Positions 26,392 through 36,242 of a stretch of 64,000 bases of DNA are shown piece by piece. Both the position numbers and the translations under genes were made by a program. Location of the stretch: positions 2,108,001-2,172,000 of the forward strand of contig NZ_LFBU01000001.1 of assembly GCF_001045555.1 (NCBI RefSeq), in the 5' to 3' direction. Each line of letters starts with the position of its first letter. Position 1 is the first letter of the stretch. This stretch comes from Marinobacter subterrani. Its GTDB lineage: Bacteria; Pseudomonadota; Gammaproteobacteria; Pseudomonadales; Oleiphilaceae. The notes beneath the pieces were generated by a model. The model ran no database searches, was not told the origin of the DNA, and saw nothing but the letters and a program-made list of their open reading frames with translations.

Positions 26392-27177
26392 ATGACGTCT
26401 GACATCGGTATTGTCTGGCTGGGCACCCTGGCCAGCCTGTTCGCCGGCCTGGCCACGGGTGTCGGTGCCCTGGCGATTTTCCTGGTACGTTCCGTCAGTC
26501 ACCGGCTCCGGGATGGCATGCTGGCCGCGGCCGCCGGCGTAATGCTGGCGGCCTCCTTCTTTTCCCTGCTGTTACCAGGGCTTGAATACGGCGAAAAGAT
26601 CACCGGGCAGTCGTGGAGCGCGGCGCTCATTGTGATCTTCGGCTTGCTGTCTGGTGCCACGGCCCTGCTCTTCGTGCATCAGAAGCTCCCGCACCAGCAT
26701 TTCGAGCTGGGCCGGGAGGGAGCAGATGTCTCCTATATCCGCGGAATCTGGCTGTTCATTATCGCCATAACGCTACACAACTTCCCCGAGGGAATGGCGG
26801 TTGGCGTCGGTTTTGCGGGCGGCGATATCAACAACGGGTATGTGCTTGCCATGGGCATCGGCCTGCAGAATATCCCCGAGGGCCTGGCCGTGGCCTTTTC
26901 CCTGCTGGCCATCGATTACTCCCGGCCCAGGGCCTTTGGCATTGCCCTGCTGACCGGCCTCGCCGAGCCCTTGGGCGGCGCCTTTGGTGCCACCCTGGTC
27001 TGGCTGGCCGAACCCCTGATGCCCTGGACGCTCGGCTTCGCGGCCGGCGCCATGCTGTTTATCATCAGCAACGAAATCATTCCGGAAACCCACCACCGGC
27101 AGTGGAAGATCATGTCCACCTTCTGCCTGCTGGGCGGGTTTGCAGTCATGATGTTTCTGGATGCCACTCTTGGCTAG
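26392..27177 (+). CDS. ZIP-family divalent metal transporter
   Basis: Inner-membrane protein of 261 residues with eight hydrophobic spans. The metal sites HNFPEGMAVGVG in TM4 and QNIPEGLAVAFS in TM5 are the ZIP signature, and HQKLPHQHFE lies in the histidine-containing TM3-TM4 loop. It would import zinc or another divalent cation, like ZupT (257 residues). AGGAG lies 5 nt before the ATG. Its stop codon overlaps the 3' end of the convergent LysR gene by 4 nt. Confidence 0.92.
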   Translation: MTSDIGIVWLGTLASLFAGLATGVGALAIFLVRSVSHRLRDGMLAAAAGVMLAASFFSLLLPGLEYGEKITGQSWSAALIVIFGLLSGATALLFVHQKLPHQHFELGREGADVSYIRGIWLFIIAITLHNFPEGMAVGVGFAGGDINNGYVLAMGIGLQNIPEGLAVAFSLLAIDYSRPRAFGIALLTGLAEPLGGAFGATLVWLAEPLMPWTLGFAAGAMLFIISNEIIPETHHRQWKIMSTFCLLGGFAVMMFLDATLG

Positions 27178-28085
27178 GCTGCGGCAGCCAGGCTCCAGAC
27201 TCCGGCCAGCACCTCCAGGGCCTCCGCAATCAGCGGCTCCTCCTGCCGGTCCCGGTGCCAGATAAAGCTCAGTGCACAGGGCAACTGCACCCCTTCGGCA
27301 ATCACCAGGCCGCGCTCCTGGCGCTCCGTCATGGCCAGGGCATCCCGGGCGAGGCTCAGGCCAACCCCGGCGCGAACCAGGTCCAGCATGCAGGCTTCCT
27401 GATCGACCTGGGCGACCCCGTGTGGTGTCAGCCCCAGCGGTTCCAGGACAACCTTGAGCAACCGGTGGTGCACCGAATCCTCCGGCGTAACAATCCAGGG
27501 CATGGCAGCCAGCCCGGGCCAATCCGCCGAAGCAATCCGTGGCCCCCAGCCGGCCGGTGCGACCACGTAATAGTGAAACCGGGTGAGCTCCCGGTGCGCC
27601 ACCTCAGGTGCCAGGGCCCCGGGGCCCACACCGGGCGGGGCCAGAAAGAATCCGACATCCAGCCGGCCATCGCGGACCTGCTCCAGCACGCTGCCACTCA
27701 TCCCCTGCCGAAGCTCCGTTTCCAGTTGCGGCGCCCGCTCCACCAGCCGGTGCAAAAAGGCGCCCAGGCGAATGAATTCAGGGTCCACAATGGTGCCAAT
27801 TCTCAACCGCCCCCGGAGGGTGCTGTGCAGTGCCCGGGCGCTCTGCTCAAAGGCCGCAAGCGTTGCCAGCGCCTTTTCGGCCGAAGGCAACAGGGCCTGA
27901 CCGTCGGGTGTCAGCACCAGGCCCTGGGGCTTGCGCAGGAACAGTTTCAGATCCAGCTCATCCTGCAGTTGCTTGAGTTTCAGGCTGACGGCCGGCTGGG
28001 TCAGGTGGAGACGCTGCGCCGCCCGGGACACACTGCCCTCACGGGCAACCGTAACGAACGCCCGAAGGCTCTGAAGTGGGAACAT
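27174..28085 (-). CDS. LysR-family transcriptional regulator
   Basis: Regulator of 303 residues, HTH at 5-60 (GSVSRAAQRLHLTQPAVSLKLKQLQDEL) and an effector domain beginning GRLRIGTIVDPEF near 92. It is divergent from mmsA, which makes that gene and the GMC oxidoreductase likely targets. I use the second Met (MFPLQSLRAF) as start, as LysR proteins begin about four residues before the LRAF segment. A perfect 19-bp palindrome lies 26 nt upstream of it. Confidence 0.9.
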   Translation of the reverse strand: MFPLQSLRAFVTVAREGSVSRAAQRLHLTQPAVSLKLKQLQDELDLKLFLRKPQGLVLTPDGQALLPSAEKALATLAAFEQSARALHSTLRGRLRIGTIVDPEFIRLGAFLHRLVERAPQLETELRQGMSGSVLEQVRDGRLDVGFFLAPPGVGPGALAPEVAHRELTRFHYYVVAPAGWGPRIASADWPGLAAMPWIVTPEDSVHHRLLKVVLEPLGLTPHGVAQVDQEACMLDLVRAGVGLSLARDALAMTERQERGLVIAEGVQLPCALSFIWHRDRQEEPLIAEALEVLAGVWSLAAAA

Positions 28086-28110
28086 GAACCGCCTCATCTG
28101 CGTCGATATG

Positions 28111-28129
28111 ATATAAGTTAAACTTATAT
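28111..28129. promoter_or_regulatory. Perfect palindrome, candidate LysR operator
   Basis: ATATAAGTT-A-AACTTATAT, nine perfect base pairs on each side of one central A, located between the LysR start codon and the divergent mmsA gene. It contains the ATAA-N7-TTAT pattern of T-N11-A type LysR boxes. Position close to the LysR start suits autoregulation. Confidence 0.6.
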
Positions 28130-28273
28130 TACGAATTTGGAAATCTCAATTGCTTTGGCCCCTGAATCACCCTAGCCTGTTCAATCCATGATCGATGAAA
28201 ATCCCAAAGGCGTCTCAAAATACTAATAATCGGCGCATCCCAAAGGGTTCACACGGAAACTATCGAGGCACTT

Positions 28274-29785
<1,512 letters not shown>

Positions 29786-29813
29786 CGACGGAACCAGCTG
29801 TGGAGAACAGGCC

Positions 29814-31484
29814 ATGTCCGACAACAAAAGCGCACAGGGACACCAGGAATTCGATTACATCGTGATCGGCGCCGGCACCGCGGGCTGCCTGCTTGCCAAC
29901 CGCCTGAGCGCCGATCCGGCCAACCGGGTACTGCTGATCGAGGCGGGCGGCAGGGACAACTACCACTGGATCCACATCCCCGTCGGCTACCTGTACTGCA
30001 TTGACAACCCGCGCACCGACTGGCGCTTCCGCACCGAGCCGGCGCCCGGCCTCAACGGCCGTTCGCTGATCTATCCGAGGGGCAAGACCCTGGGCGGCTG
30101 CTCCAGCATCAACGGCATGCTCTACATTCGCGGCCAGGCGCGGGACTACAATCAGTGGGCAAGCATCACCGGGGAAGATGCATGGGCCTGGGATAACTGC
30201 CTGCCCGACTTCATGCGCCACGAGGACCACTACCGGCTGGATGAGGGCGGCGATGCCGACCCGGATCATCACAACTATCATGGCCATGGCGGCGAATGGC
30301 GCGTGGAGCACCAGCGTCTGAAATGGAAAGTACTGGAAGACTTCGCCACCGCCTGCGTTGAAGCCGGCATTCCCCGGACCCGGGATTTCAATCGGGGTGA
30401 TAACGAGGGTGTCGACTATTTTGAGGTGAATCAGCGCGCCGGCTGGCGCTGGAACACCTCCAAGGCCTTTCTTCGGAGCGCGGAAAAACGCCTCAACCTT
30501 ACCCTCTGGCACTCCACTCATGTAATGCGCCTGGAAACCGAAACCTCCGGAGCCGTCCCCCGATGCACCGGTGTCCGCGTAGAGCGACCCGGAGAAGGCG
30601 AGGTCATCGCCCGCGCGACGCGGGAAGTCATTCTCTCCGCCGGCGCCATTGGCTCGCCGCAGCTGCTGCAGTTGTCGGGTATTGGCCCGGCCGGGCTGCT
30701 CAACGAACATGGCATTAAGGTGGTTGCCGATCTGCCCGGCGTCGGTGAGAACCTGCAGGATCACCTGCAGATCCGCTCGGTGTACAAGGTGAAGGGTGTC
30801 ACCACCCTGAACACCATGGCCAATTCGCTGATTGGCAAGGCCCGCATCGGCCTGGAGTACCTGCTCACCCGTTCCGGGCCCATGAGCATGGCGCCTTCCC
30901 AGTTGTGCCTGTTCACTCGCAGCTCCGAGGAGTACAAACACGCCAACATTGAATACCACGTGCAACCCCTGAGTCTCGACGCCTTCGGCCAGCCATTGCA
31001 CGATTTCCCCGCCATCACGGCCAGCGTCTGCAACCTGAACCCCACCAGCCGGGGCACGGTACGCATTCGCAGCAAGGATCCAAAACAGGCCCCGGCAATT
31101 GCCCCGAACTACCTGAGCACCCCCGAAGACCGGAAGGTGGCGGCCGATTCACTGCGAGTCACCCGGCGCATCGCCGGGCAGCCGACGTTCATGCAGTATC
31201 AGCCCGAGGAGTTCAAACCGGGCCTGCAGTATCAGACCGACGATGAGCTGGCCAAACTGGCGGGCGATATCGGCACCACCATTTTTCACCCGGTGGGCAC
31301 CACCCGCATGGGGCGCCCTGAGGATGGCATGGCCGTGGTCGATCCACACCTGCGGGTTCGGGGTATCGCCGGCCTGCGAGTGGTCGATGCCGGCGTAATG
31401 CCCACCATCACCAGCGGCAACACCAACTCCCCCACCCTGATGATTGCCGAGAAAGCCGCCCGCTGGATCCTGGCCGGTGATTAG
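29814..31484 (+). CDS. GMC-family FAD-dependent alcohol/choline dehydrogenase-like
   Basis: Flavoprotein of 556 residues that oxidises an alcohol, probably passing electrons to quinone as in AlkJ or BetA. FAD site IVIGAGTAGCLLANRLS at about 16-32, GGCSSINGMLYIRGQ near 90, and the catalytic His region FHPVGTTRMG followed by VDAGVMPTITSGNTNSPTLMIAEKAA at the C-terminus. GGAG lies 8 nt before the ATG. Linkage to mmsA suggests oxidation of a 3-hydroxyacid or diol to the semialdehyde that MmsA then converts. Confidence 0.88.
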   Translation: MSDNKSAQGHQEFDYIVIGAGTAGCLLANRLSADPANRVLLIEAGGRDNYHWIHIPVGYLYCIDNPRTDWRFRTEPAPGLNGRSLIYPRGKTLGGCSSINGMLYIRGQARDYNQWASITGEDAWAWDNCLPDFMRHEDHYRLDEGGDADPDHHNYHGHGGEWRVEHQRLKWKVLEDFATACVEAGIPRTRDFNRGDNEGVDYFEVNQRAGWRWNTSKAFLRSAEKRLNLTLWHSTHVMRLETETSGAVPRCTGVRVERPGEGEVIARATREVILSAGAIGSPQLLQLSGIGPAGLLNEHGIKVVADLPGVGENLQDHLQIRSVYKVKGVTTLNTMANSLIGKARIGLEYLLTRSGPMSMAPSQLCLFTRSSEEYKHANIEYHVQPLSLDAFGQPLHDFPAITASVCNLNPTSRGTVRIRSKDPKQAPAIAPNYLSTPEDRKVAADSLRVTRRIAGQPTFMQYQPEEFKPGLQYQTDDELAKLAGDIGTTIFHPVGTTRMGRPEDGMAVVDPHLRVRGIAGLRVVDAGVMPTITSGNTNSPTLMIAEKAARWILAGD

Positions 31485-31522
31485 TAACTGAACTGGTTGC
31501 AGTTTCCAGGTTTTTGCGTGAG

Positions 31523-31550
31523 ATCAGGCTGCTAGAATTGGCAGCCTGAT
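31523..31550. terminator. Hairpin between GMC oxidoreductase and LysE-type genes
   Basis: ATCAGGCTGC pairs perfectly with GCAGCCTGAT around an 8-nt loop. No T-run follows, so it may be a weak terminator for the upstream gene or a structure in the leader of the next gene, whose ATG is 25 nt away. Confidence 0.4.
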
Positions 31551-31574
31551 TCACTGACAAAGGACTGATCCGCC

Positions 31575-32195
31575 ATGACACTCGCCACCTGGCTGACCGT
31601 GGTAACCATCTGCATTCTGGGCGCCATGTCACCCGGGCCCTCGCTGGCACTGGTACTGAAACAGACCCTGACGGGCGGGCGTCGCAACGGTGTGGTGACA
31701 GCCCTGTGCCACGGAGTCGGGGTCGGTATCTATGCGTTTCTGAGCATACTTGGGCTGGCGGCAATCATCACCGCCTCTCCCACCGCCTTCTCGATCCTGC
31801 AGTGGGGTGGTGCACTCTATCTGGCCTGGCTGGGTGTCAGGGGGCTGATGGCAAGGCAGCAGACCAACGACGACCTGCCCGAGCCGCCAACCACCCGAAG
31901 CGCCGCCCGGGATGGTTTTCTCATTGCCTTCTTCAACCCGAAAATCGCGGTGTTTTTTCTGGCCCTGTTCAGCCAGGTGGTCGGCACCGACACCAGTTTG
32001 CTCGGCAAGTTCGGTTATGCCGCCACGGCACTGGTCATCGACACCAGCTGGTATCTGATCGTCGCCTGGCTGTTCTCCAACCCGAAATGGCTGGCACTGC
32101 TCCGGCAGAAAGCGGTCTGGTTCGAACGCATTTTTGGCGCCATTCTGGTGGGGCTGGCCGGGCGCATGGTGTCGGGCATTCTGAACGGTAAATAA
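31575..32195 (+). CDS. LysE/RhtB-family exporter
   Basis: Inner-membrane exporter of 206 residues with six hydrophobic spans. It begins with the family pattern MSPGPSLALVLKQTLTGGRRNGVVTALCHGVGVGIYAFLS, and the middle has FLIAFFNPKIAVFFLALFSQVV. Family members export amino acids such as lysine, threonine or homoserine lactone. AAAGGA lies about 10 nt before the ATG. Substrate unknown. Confidence 0.9.
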   Translation: MTLATWLTVVTICILGAMSPGPSLALVLKQTLTGGRRNGVVTALCHGVGVGIYAFLSILGLAAIITASPTAFSILQWGGALYLAWLGVRGLMARQQTNDDLPEPPTTRSAARDGFLIAFFNPKIAVFFLALFSQVVGTDTSLLGKFGYAATALVIDTSWYLIVAWLFSNPKWLALLRQKAVWFERIFGAILVGLAGRMVSGILNGK

Positions 32196-32208
32196 CGGGG
32201 CCGCCCTG

Positions 32209-32880
32209 TCAGCCGGCCAGTGAGACAATATCGTGGTATTCGCGGGTCTGGTCCACCCGCTCGGCAACCGGCTCCGCGGCCAGGCTGCAGACTTCATTGA
32301 CCATCGCTCGGGCCACCGTCGCGGCCTCGATGCCCCGGTATTTTTCCAGGGGCCCGATCAGCGCCCGGTTGATCAGCGGCATGGCCTTGATGCCCAGGGC
32401 CTCCGCGCGACGCTGCTCCCTGCGATCACCCAGTAGCAGGCTGGGGTGGTAAATGGCGAGGTATGGGTAGCCGAGCTCGCGCACCGCATCCTCAAGCTCC
32501 CCTTTCACCCGGTTGTAAAAAATGGTTGAAGACGACGAGGCGCCGATGGCCGACATCAGAATAAACGCCCTCGCCCCCTGCGACCTGCCAAGTTCCGCCG
32601 CTTTCAGGGGATAGCCCAGGTCCGCCTCTCGGAATGCGGACTGGGAGCCGGCCTTGTTGATGGTCGTTCCAAGGCAGCAGACAATCACATCCACCTTGAA
32701 CAGATCCGCATGATCCGCCATCCGGCCAAAGTCGATTTCATGCTGCTCCAGTTTCTCGTGCAGGGTCGGCAATTGATGGCGGACCAGCGCAACCACGCGG
32801 GAAACCTCGTCTTTGGCCAGCAAACCTTCCAGCACCTTGCCACCGGTAAGCCCCGTAGCACCCAATAGCATCACGTTCAT
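32209..32880 (-). CDS. NAD(P)-binding atypical short-chain dehydrogenase (HTATIP2-like)
   Basis: Rossmann-fold protein of 223 residues. LLGATGLTGGKVLEGLL at 5-21 is the dinucleotide loop of atypical SDRs, CCLGTTINKAGSQSAF near 68-83 and FILMSAIGASSSSTIFYNRVKGELE near 105-130, with Tyr-x3-Lys (YNRVK) as in active SDRs. The pattern resembles bacterial homologues of TIP30/HTATIP2. Substrate unknown. It lies convergent to the LysE-type gene, 13 nt apart. Confidence 0.8.
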   Translation of the reverse strand: MNVMLLGATGLTGGKVLEGLLAKDEVSRVVALVRHQLPTLHEKLEQHEIDFGRMADHADLFKVDVIVCCLGTTINKAGSQSAFREADLGYPLKAAELGRSQGARAFILMSAIGASSSSTIFYNRVKGELEDAVRELGYPYLAIYHPSLLLGDRREQRRAEALGIKAMPLINRALIGPLEKYRGIEAATVARAMVNEVCSLAAEPVAERVDQTREYHDIVSLAG

Positions 32881-32994
32881 AGCAACCTCTCCCCTGGCAA
32901 ACCAGTCCCCATCCTATCAAAGACCCGCGGCAACAGGCGCGTCGTTCCGCGGACGTTCAGGGTCGGACGGTGGGAGCTGAGCTACCGGCCGGGC

Positions 32995-33021
32995 AAAAAA
33001 AACACCGGGCAGGGCCCGGTG
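32995..33021 (-). terminator. Rho-independent terminator of the tctCBA operon
   Basis: Read on the minus strand, an 8-bp stem CACCGGGC/GCCCGGTG with a 3-nt loop is followed by eight T. It lies about 45 nt beyond the tctA stop codon. Confidence 0.85.
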
Positions 33022-33066
33022 CAAAAACTGACAACAGATCGTCAGATGGGAGCAATTCAGGCCGCG

Positions 33067-34593
33067 TCAGTCGCTGACCGGGCCCTCCTTCATGGCCGCC
33101 TGCATGCGCCGGCGCAGAATCGGCCCCACCAGTGCAGGCAGTACCAGGCCAAGGCCGGCTACCAGCCAGAACCCGATCGCCAGCGGGCTGGACCACAGCA
33201 CCATCCAGTCACCGTCGGAGATAATCAGCGCATGACCGAGGTTTTTCTCCATTTCCGGGCCTAGCAGAAGGCCGAGAATGATCGGCACCAGGGGAATGTC
33301 CAGCTTGCGCAGGAAGTAGCCAGCCACACCAAAGGCCACCATGAAGTAAAGATCAAAGGTGCTGTGACTGATCGAGTAAACCCCCACGAACGCCACCATG
33401 GTTACGATGGGCAGCAGGTACATGGGCGGTATCGATAGCAGCCTGACGAAAATACCCACCATCGGGATATTCAGCACCAGCAGCAGCACGTTGCCAATCA
33501 GCAGCGCGGCGATCACGCCCCAGACTATATCGGCGTTCTGGGTGAACATCAGCGGGCCCGGCGTCACGTTCAGGGAGATCAGCATCGCCAGCAGCACGGC
33601 GGTGGTGCCACTGCCCGGCACACCCAGGGTGAGCATGGGCACCAGCGCACCGGATGAAGCGCCATTGTTACCCGCCTCTGGCGCTACCACGCCACGGATA
33701 TCACCTTTGCCAAAATTGCCTTTCCGGCCTACCACCTGCTTCTCCAGGGTGTAAGCGATAAAACTGCCCAGAGAGGCGCCGGCGCCAGGCAGAACACCGG
33801 CAATAAAGCCAAGAACGCCGCCCCGCAATTGAGTCGGAATGGTGCTGACCAGTTCCCGGAAGCTCAAGGTCAGCTTGCCCACGATCATCTTTTTGCGGCC
33901 GCCGCCCATGCGGGCCTCAACAAAGAACAGCAGTTCGGAGATGGCGAACAGGCCGACGATGGCCAGGATGAAGTCAATGCCCTCGTACAGCTCCAGAATA
34001 CCGAAGGTGTAGCGCTGGGTACCGGTTGCGATATCAATACCGACGGTGGAGATCATGATGCCCAGGGTCGCTGCAATCACCGTTTTCATGGGGTTTTTAC
34101 CGGTGATACCACCAAGGGTCGCAAACGCCAGCATGAACAGCGCAAAGTACTCCGCCGGGCCGAACGTCAGGGCAAATTTCGCCAGTATCGGGGCCAGCAT
34201 GATCAGGCCGATGGTACCGATCAGGCCACCAGTGAACGACGCCACGGCGGAAATGGCCAGGGCATCCGCCGCCCGGCCTTGCTGCGCCATCGGATAGCCA
34301 TCCAGGCAGGTCATCATGGCCGGCTCATCACCCGGGATGTTCAACAGGATCGAGGAAATCCGCCCGCCGTACATGGCACCGGCATACACCGAGGTCAGCA
34401 GGATCATCGCGGTTTCCGGCGGTAAACCCAGGGTGAATGCCAGCGGAATCATGATGGCAACACCGTTGGCCGGGCCCAGGCCCGGCAAACAGCCAATCAG
34501 GGTGCCCACAAAGGCGCCGAACAGCGCGTACATCAGGTTGTAGGGGGTCAGCGCAACGGCAAACCCATCCATCAGAAAGCCAAGGGTTTCCAT
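33067..34593 (-). CDS. tctA: Tripartite tricarboxylate transporter, large membrane subunit
   Basis: Inner-membrane channel of 508 residues with about 11-12 hydrophobic spans. GTLIGCLPGLGPANGVAIMIPLAFTLGLPPETAMILLTSVYAGAMYGGRISSILLNIPG in the first half and GVLPGAGASLGSFIAYTLEKQV in the second are the internal-repeat signatures of TctA. With TctB and TctC it imports tricarboxylates or other organic acids on the ion gradient. Its start overlaps the tctB stop codon. Confidence 0.93.
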   Translation of the reverse strand: METLGFLMDGFAVALTPYNLMYALFGAFVGTLIGCLPGLGPANGVAIMIPLAFTLGLPPETAMILLTSVYAGAMYGGRISSILLNIPGDEPAMMTCLDGYPMAQQGRAADALAISAVASFTGGLIGTIGLIMLAPILAKFALTFGPAEYFALFMLAFATLGGITGKNPMKTVIAATLGIMISTVGIDIATGTQRYTFGILELYEGIDFILAIVGLFAISELLFFVEARMGGGRKKMIVGKLTLSFRELVSTIPTQLRGGVLGFIAGVLPGAGASLGSFIAYTLEKQVVGRKGNFGKGDIRGVVAPEAGNNGASSGALVPMLTLGVPGSGTTAVLLAMLISLNVTPGPLMFTQNADIVWGVIAALLIGNVLLLVLNIPMVGIFVRLLSIPPMYLLPIVTMVAFVGVYSISHSTFDLYFMVAFGVAGYFLRKLDIPLVPIILGLLLGPEMEKNLGHALIISDGDWMVLWSSPLAIGFWLVAGLGLVLPALVGPILRRRMQAAMKEGPVSD

Positions 34594-35039
34594 CAGTTCA
34601 CCTCCAGCAGGCCGCCGGGCAGACTCAGATCCAGGCCGTAATTAAACAGCAGGAACACCACAACGGCACTGATCAGACCGGTCAGAAAGGCCCGCAGCGG
34701 CGAACCACCCATGCGCCAGCTGAGGGTACCCACCGCCAGGGTGGTGGAAATCACGAATCCCAGGGGCTCCAGCAGCAGGGTGTACACCACCAGTACCACC
34801 AGCGAAATCATCAGCTCCAGGAGGGATTTGCCCACCGGCCAGTGCGCGTCCGGATCCGGCTTGATCATCAAGTACAGGCTGCCCGCCACCAGCACTACCG
34901 AAAGGATGGTCGGGAAGGTTTCCGGGCCAACCCCTTCGGCACCGCCGAACGGCTCGGGCCACTGTTGGGCGGCCCAGCCATAGGCCACGGCGAGGACCAA
35001 AAGGCCCAGGCCGAGGATTCGATCACCAGCACCTGTCAT
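34593..35039 (-). CDS. tctB: Tripartite tricarboxylate transporter, small membrane subunit
   Basis: Membrane protein of 148 residues with four hydrophobic spans (ILGLGLLVLAVAYGWAA, TILSVVLVAGSLYLMI, LMISLVVLVVYTLLLEPLGFVISTTLAVGTL, LTGLISAVVVFLLFNYGL), the TctB layout. Its ATG overlaps the tctC stop as ATGA and its stop overlaps the tctA ATG, so all three subunits are translationally coupled. Confidence 0.9.
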   Translation of the reverse strand: MTGAGDRILGLGLLVLAVAYGWAAQQWPEPFGGAEGVGPETFPTILSVVLVAGSLYLMIKPDPDAHWPVGKSLLELMISLVVLVVYTLLLEPLGFVISTTLAVGTLSWRMGGSPLRAFLTGLISAVVVFLLFNYGLDLSLPGGLLEVN

Positions 35040-36013
35040 TTCAGCAATCCGATATCACGGGACAGTTGCTCAATTTCCTGAACCTGCTTGTGGACAAACT
35101 CGCCAAACTTGTCCGCAGGCGGATGGAATGGAATCAGGCCATTGCTTTTCATGACCTTCTTCCACTCTTCGCTGGCGTACAGGGTGTCGATGGCATTGAC
35201 CCAGTACTCCTTGGCCGCCTCATCAGCGCCCTTGGGCATGTAGAAGCCGCGCCAGTTCGGACCAACGGAATCGATACCCTGCTCCTGGGCTGTCGGAATA
35301 TCACTGAACTTGCCGGGCAGGCGCTCTTCGGCGAGAACAGCCAGCACTCGCAAGTCGCCGGACTCCATGAAGCCGGTGGCTTCCGAAATATCCCCGGTAA
35401 AGGCATCGACCTGGCCGCCGACCACCTGGGTCATGGCCTCGCCACCGTTGTTGTAGGACAGATAGGGAATGCGCGGCAGATCATCTACGCCAGCGGCTTT
35501 GGCGGTAATCAGCACCTTCAGGTGATCCCAGCCACCCCGGGCACTGCCACCGGCAAACTTGACCGACCGGGGGTCGGCACTGACGGCCGCCATCAGGTCT
35601 TTGAGGTTCTTGTATTCAGAATCCTTGCCTACGGCGATGACGCCATAATCGGCACCCAGCGCGCCCACCCAGGTCACCATATCGGCGTTCATGCCCGGGA
35701 ACTGTTTCTGGGCCAGGCGGGTGGTGGTGGCGGTGGAGGCCGCAACCAGCAATTCATTCTCTTCGGCCCGTTTGCTCACGGTGTGGGCGTAGGCAACACC
35801 GCCGCCGGCGCCGGCCATATTGACGGTTTGCACGCTACCATCAACCAGGCCAAGCTCCTGCATCACATTGCCCGCGCTCCGGCAGGTAAAGTCCCAGCCG
35901 CCGCCAGGATCAGACGGTGCGATACATTCAACTTTCCCGGTTGGCTCCCAGGCCAGGGCAGACATACTGACGGCGGCCGCCGCCACAAAAGACAGGGTAC
36001 GTTTGATCAACAT
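35036..36013 (-). CDS. tctC: Tripartite tricarboxylate transporter substrate-binding protein
   Basis: Periplasmic solute-binding protein of 325 residues, signal peptide MLIKRTLSFVAAAAVSMSALA. The Bug/TctC pattern is clear: ECIAPSDPGGGWDFTCRSAGNVMQE near 29-53, KRAEENELLVAASTAT, and the later GPNWRGFYMPKGADEAAKEYW. It captures citrate or a related carboxylate and delivers it to TctAB. GAGG lies 7 nt before the ATG. First gene of the operon, divergent from its likely sensor kinase. Confidence 0.92.
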   Translation of the reverse strand: MLIKRTLSFVAAAAVSMSALAWEPTGKVECIAPSDPGGGWDFTCRSAGNVMQELGLVDGSVQTVNMAGAGGGVAYAHTVSKRAEENELLVAASTATTTRLAQKQFPGMNADMVTWVGALGADYGVIAVGKDSEYKNLKDLMAAVSADPRSVKFAGGSARGGWDHLKVLITAKAAGVDDLPRIPYLSYNNGGEAMTQVVGGQVDAFTGDISEATGFMESGDLRVLAVLAEERLPGKFSDIPTAQEQGIDSVGPNWRGFYMPKGADEAAKEYWVNAIDTLYASEEWKKVMKSNGLIPFHPPADKFGEFVHKQVQEIEQLSRDIGLLK

Positions 36014-36242
36014 TGTGTTACCTCATGCTTGTTGTTGTGTTCGCTCCCGAGGCAGGCCTGTTGGCAAGGCCGATGGGGCGACTCGCAACCAGATTAAAAG
36101 CAGGCGGGCGTAATCTTGAAGTTTGTGGGCGTATCGCCTTTAAAGAACCTAATGACCGTTTTGTGCATAAAGTTCACGGGCAATCATTGCCGGTGTGCTT
36201 TACCCTGTGCAGCAAACGACAACAACACCAGCAGTCCGTGCC

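Noticed and set aside
36014..36242. Sigma54 or CitB-type operator between tctC and the kinase
   Set aside because: No -24/-12 box or clear inverted repeat could be found by eye.
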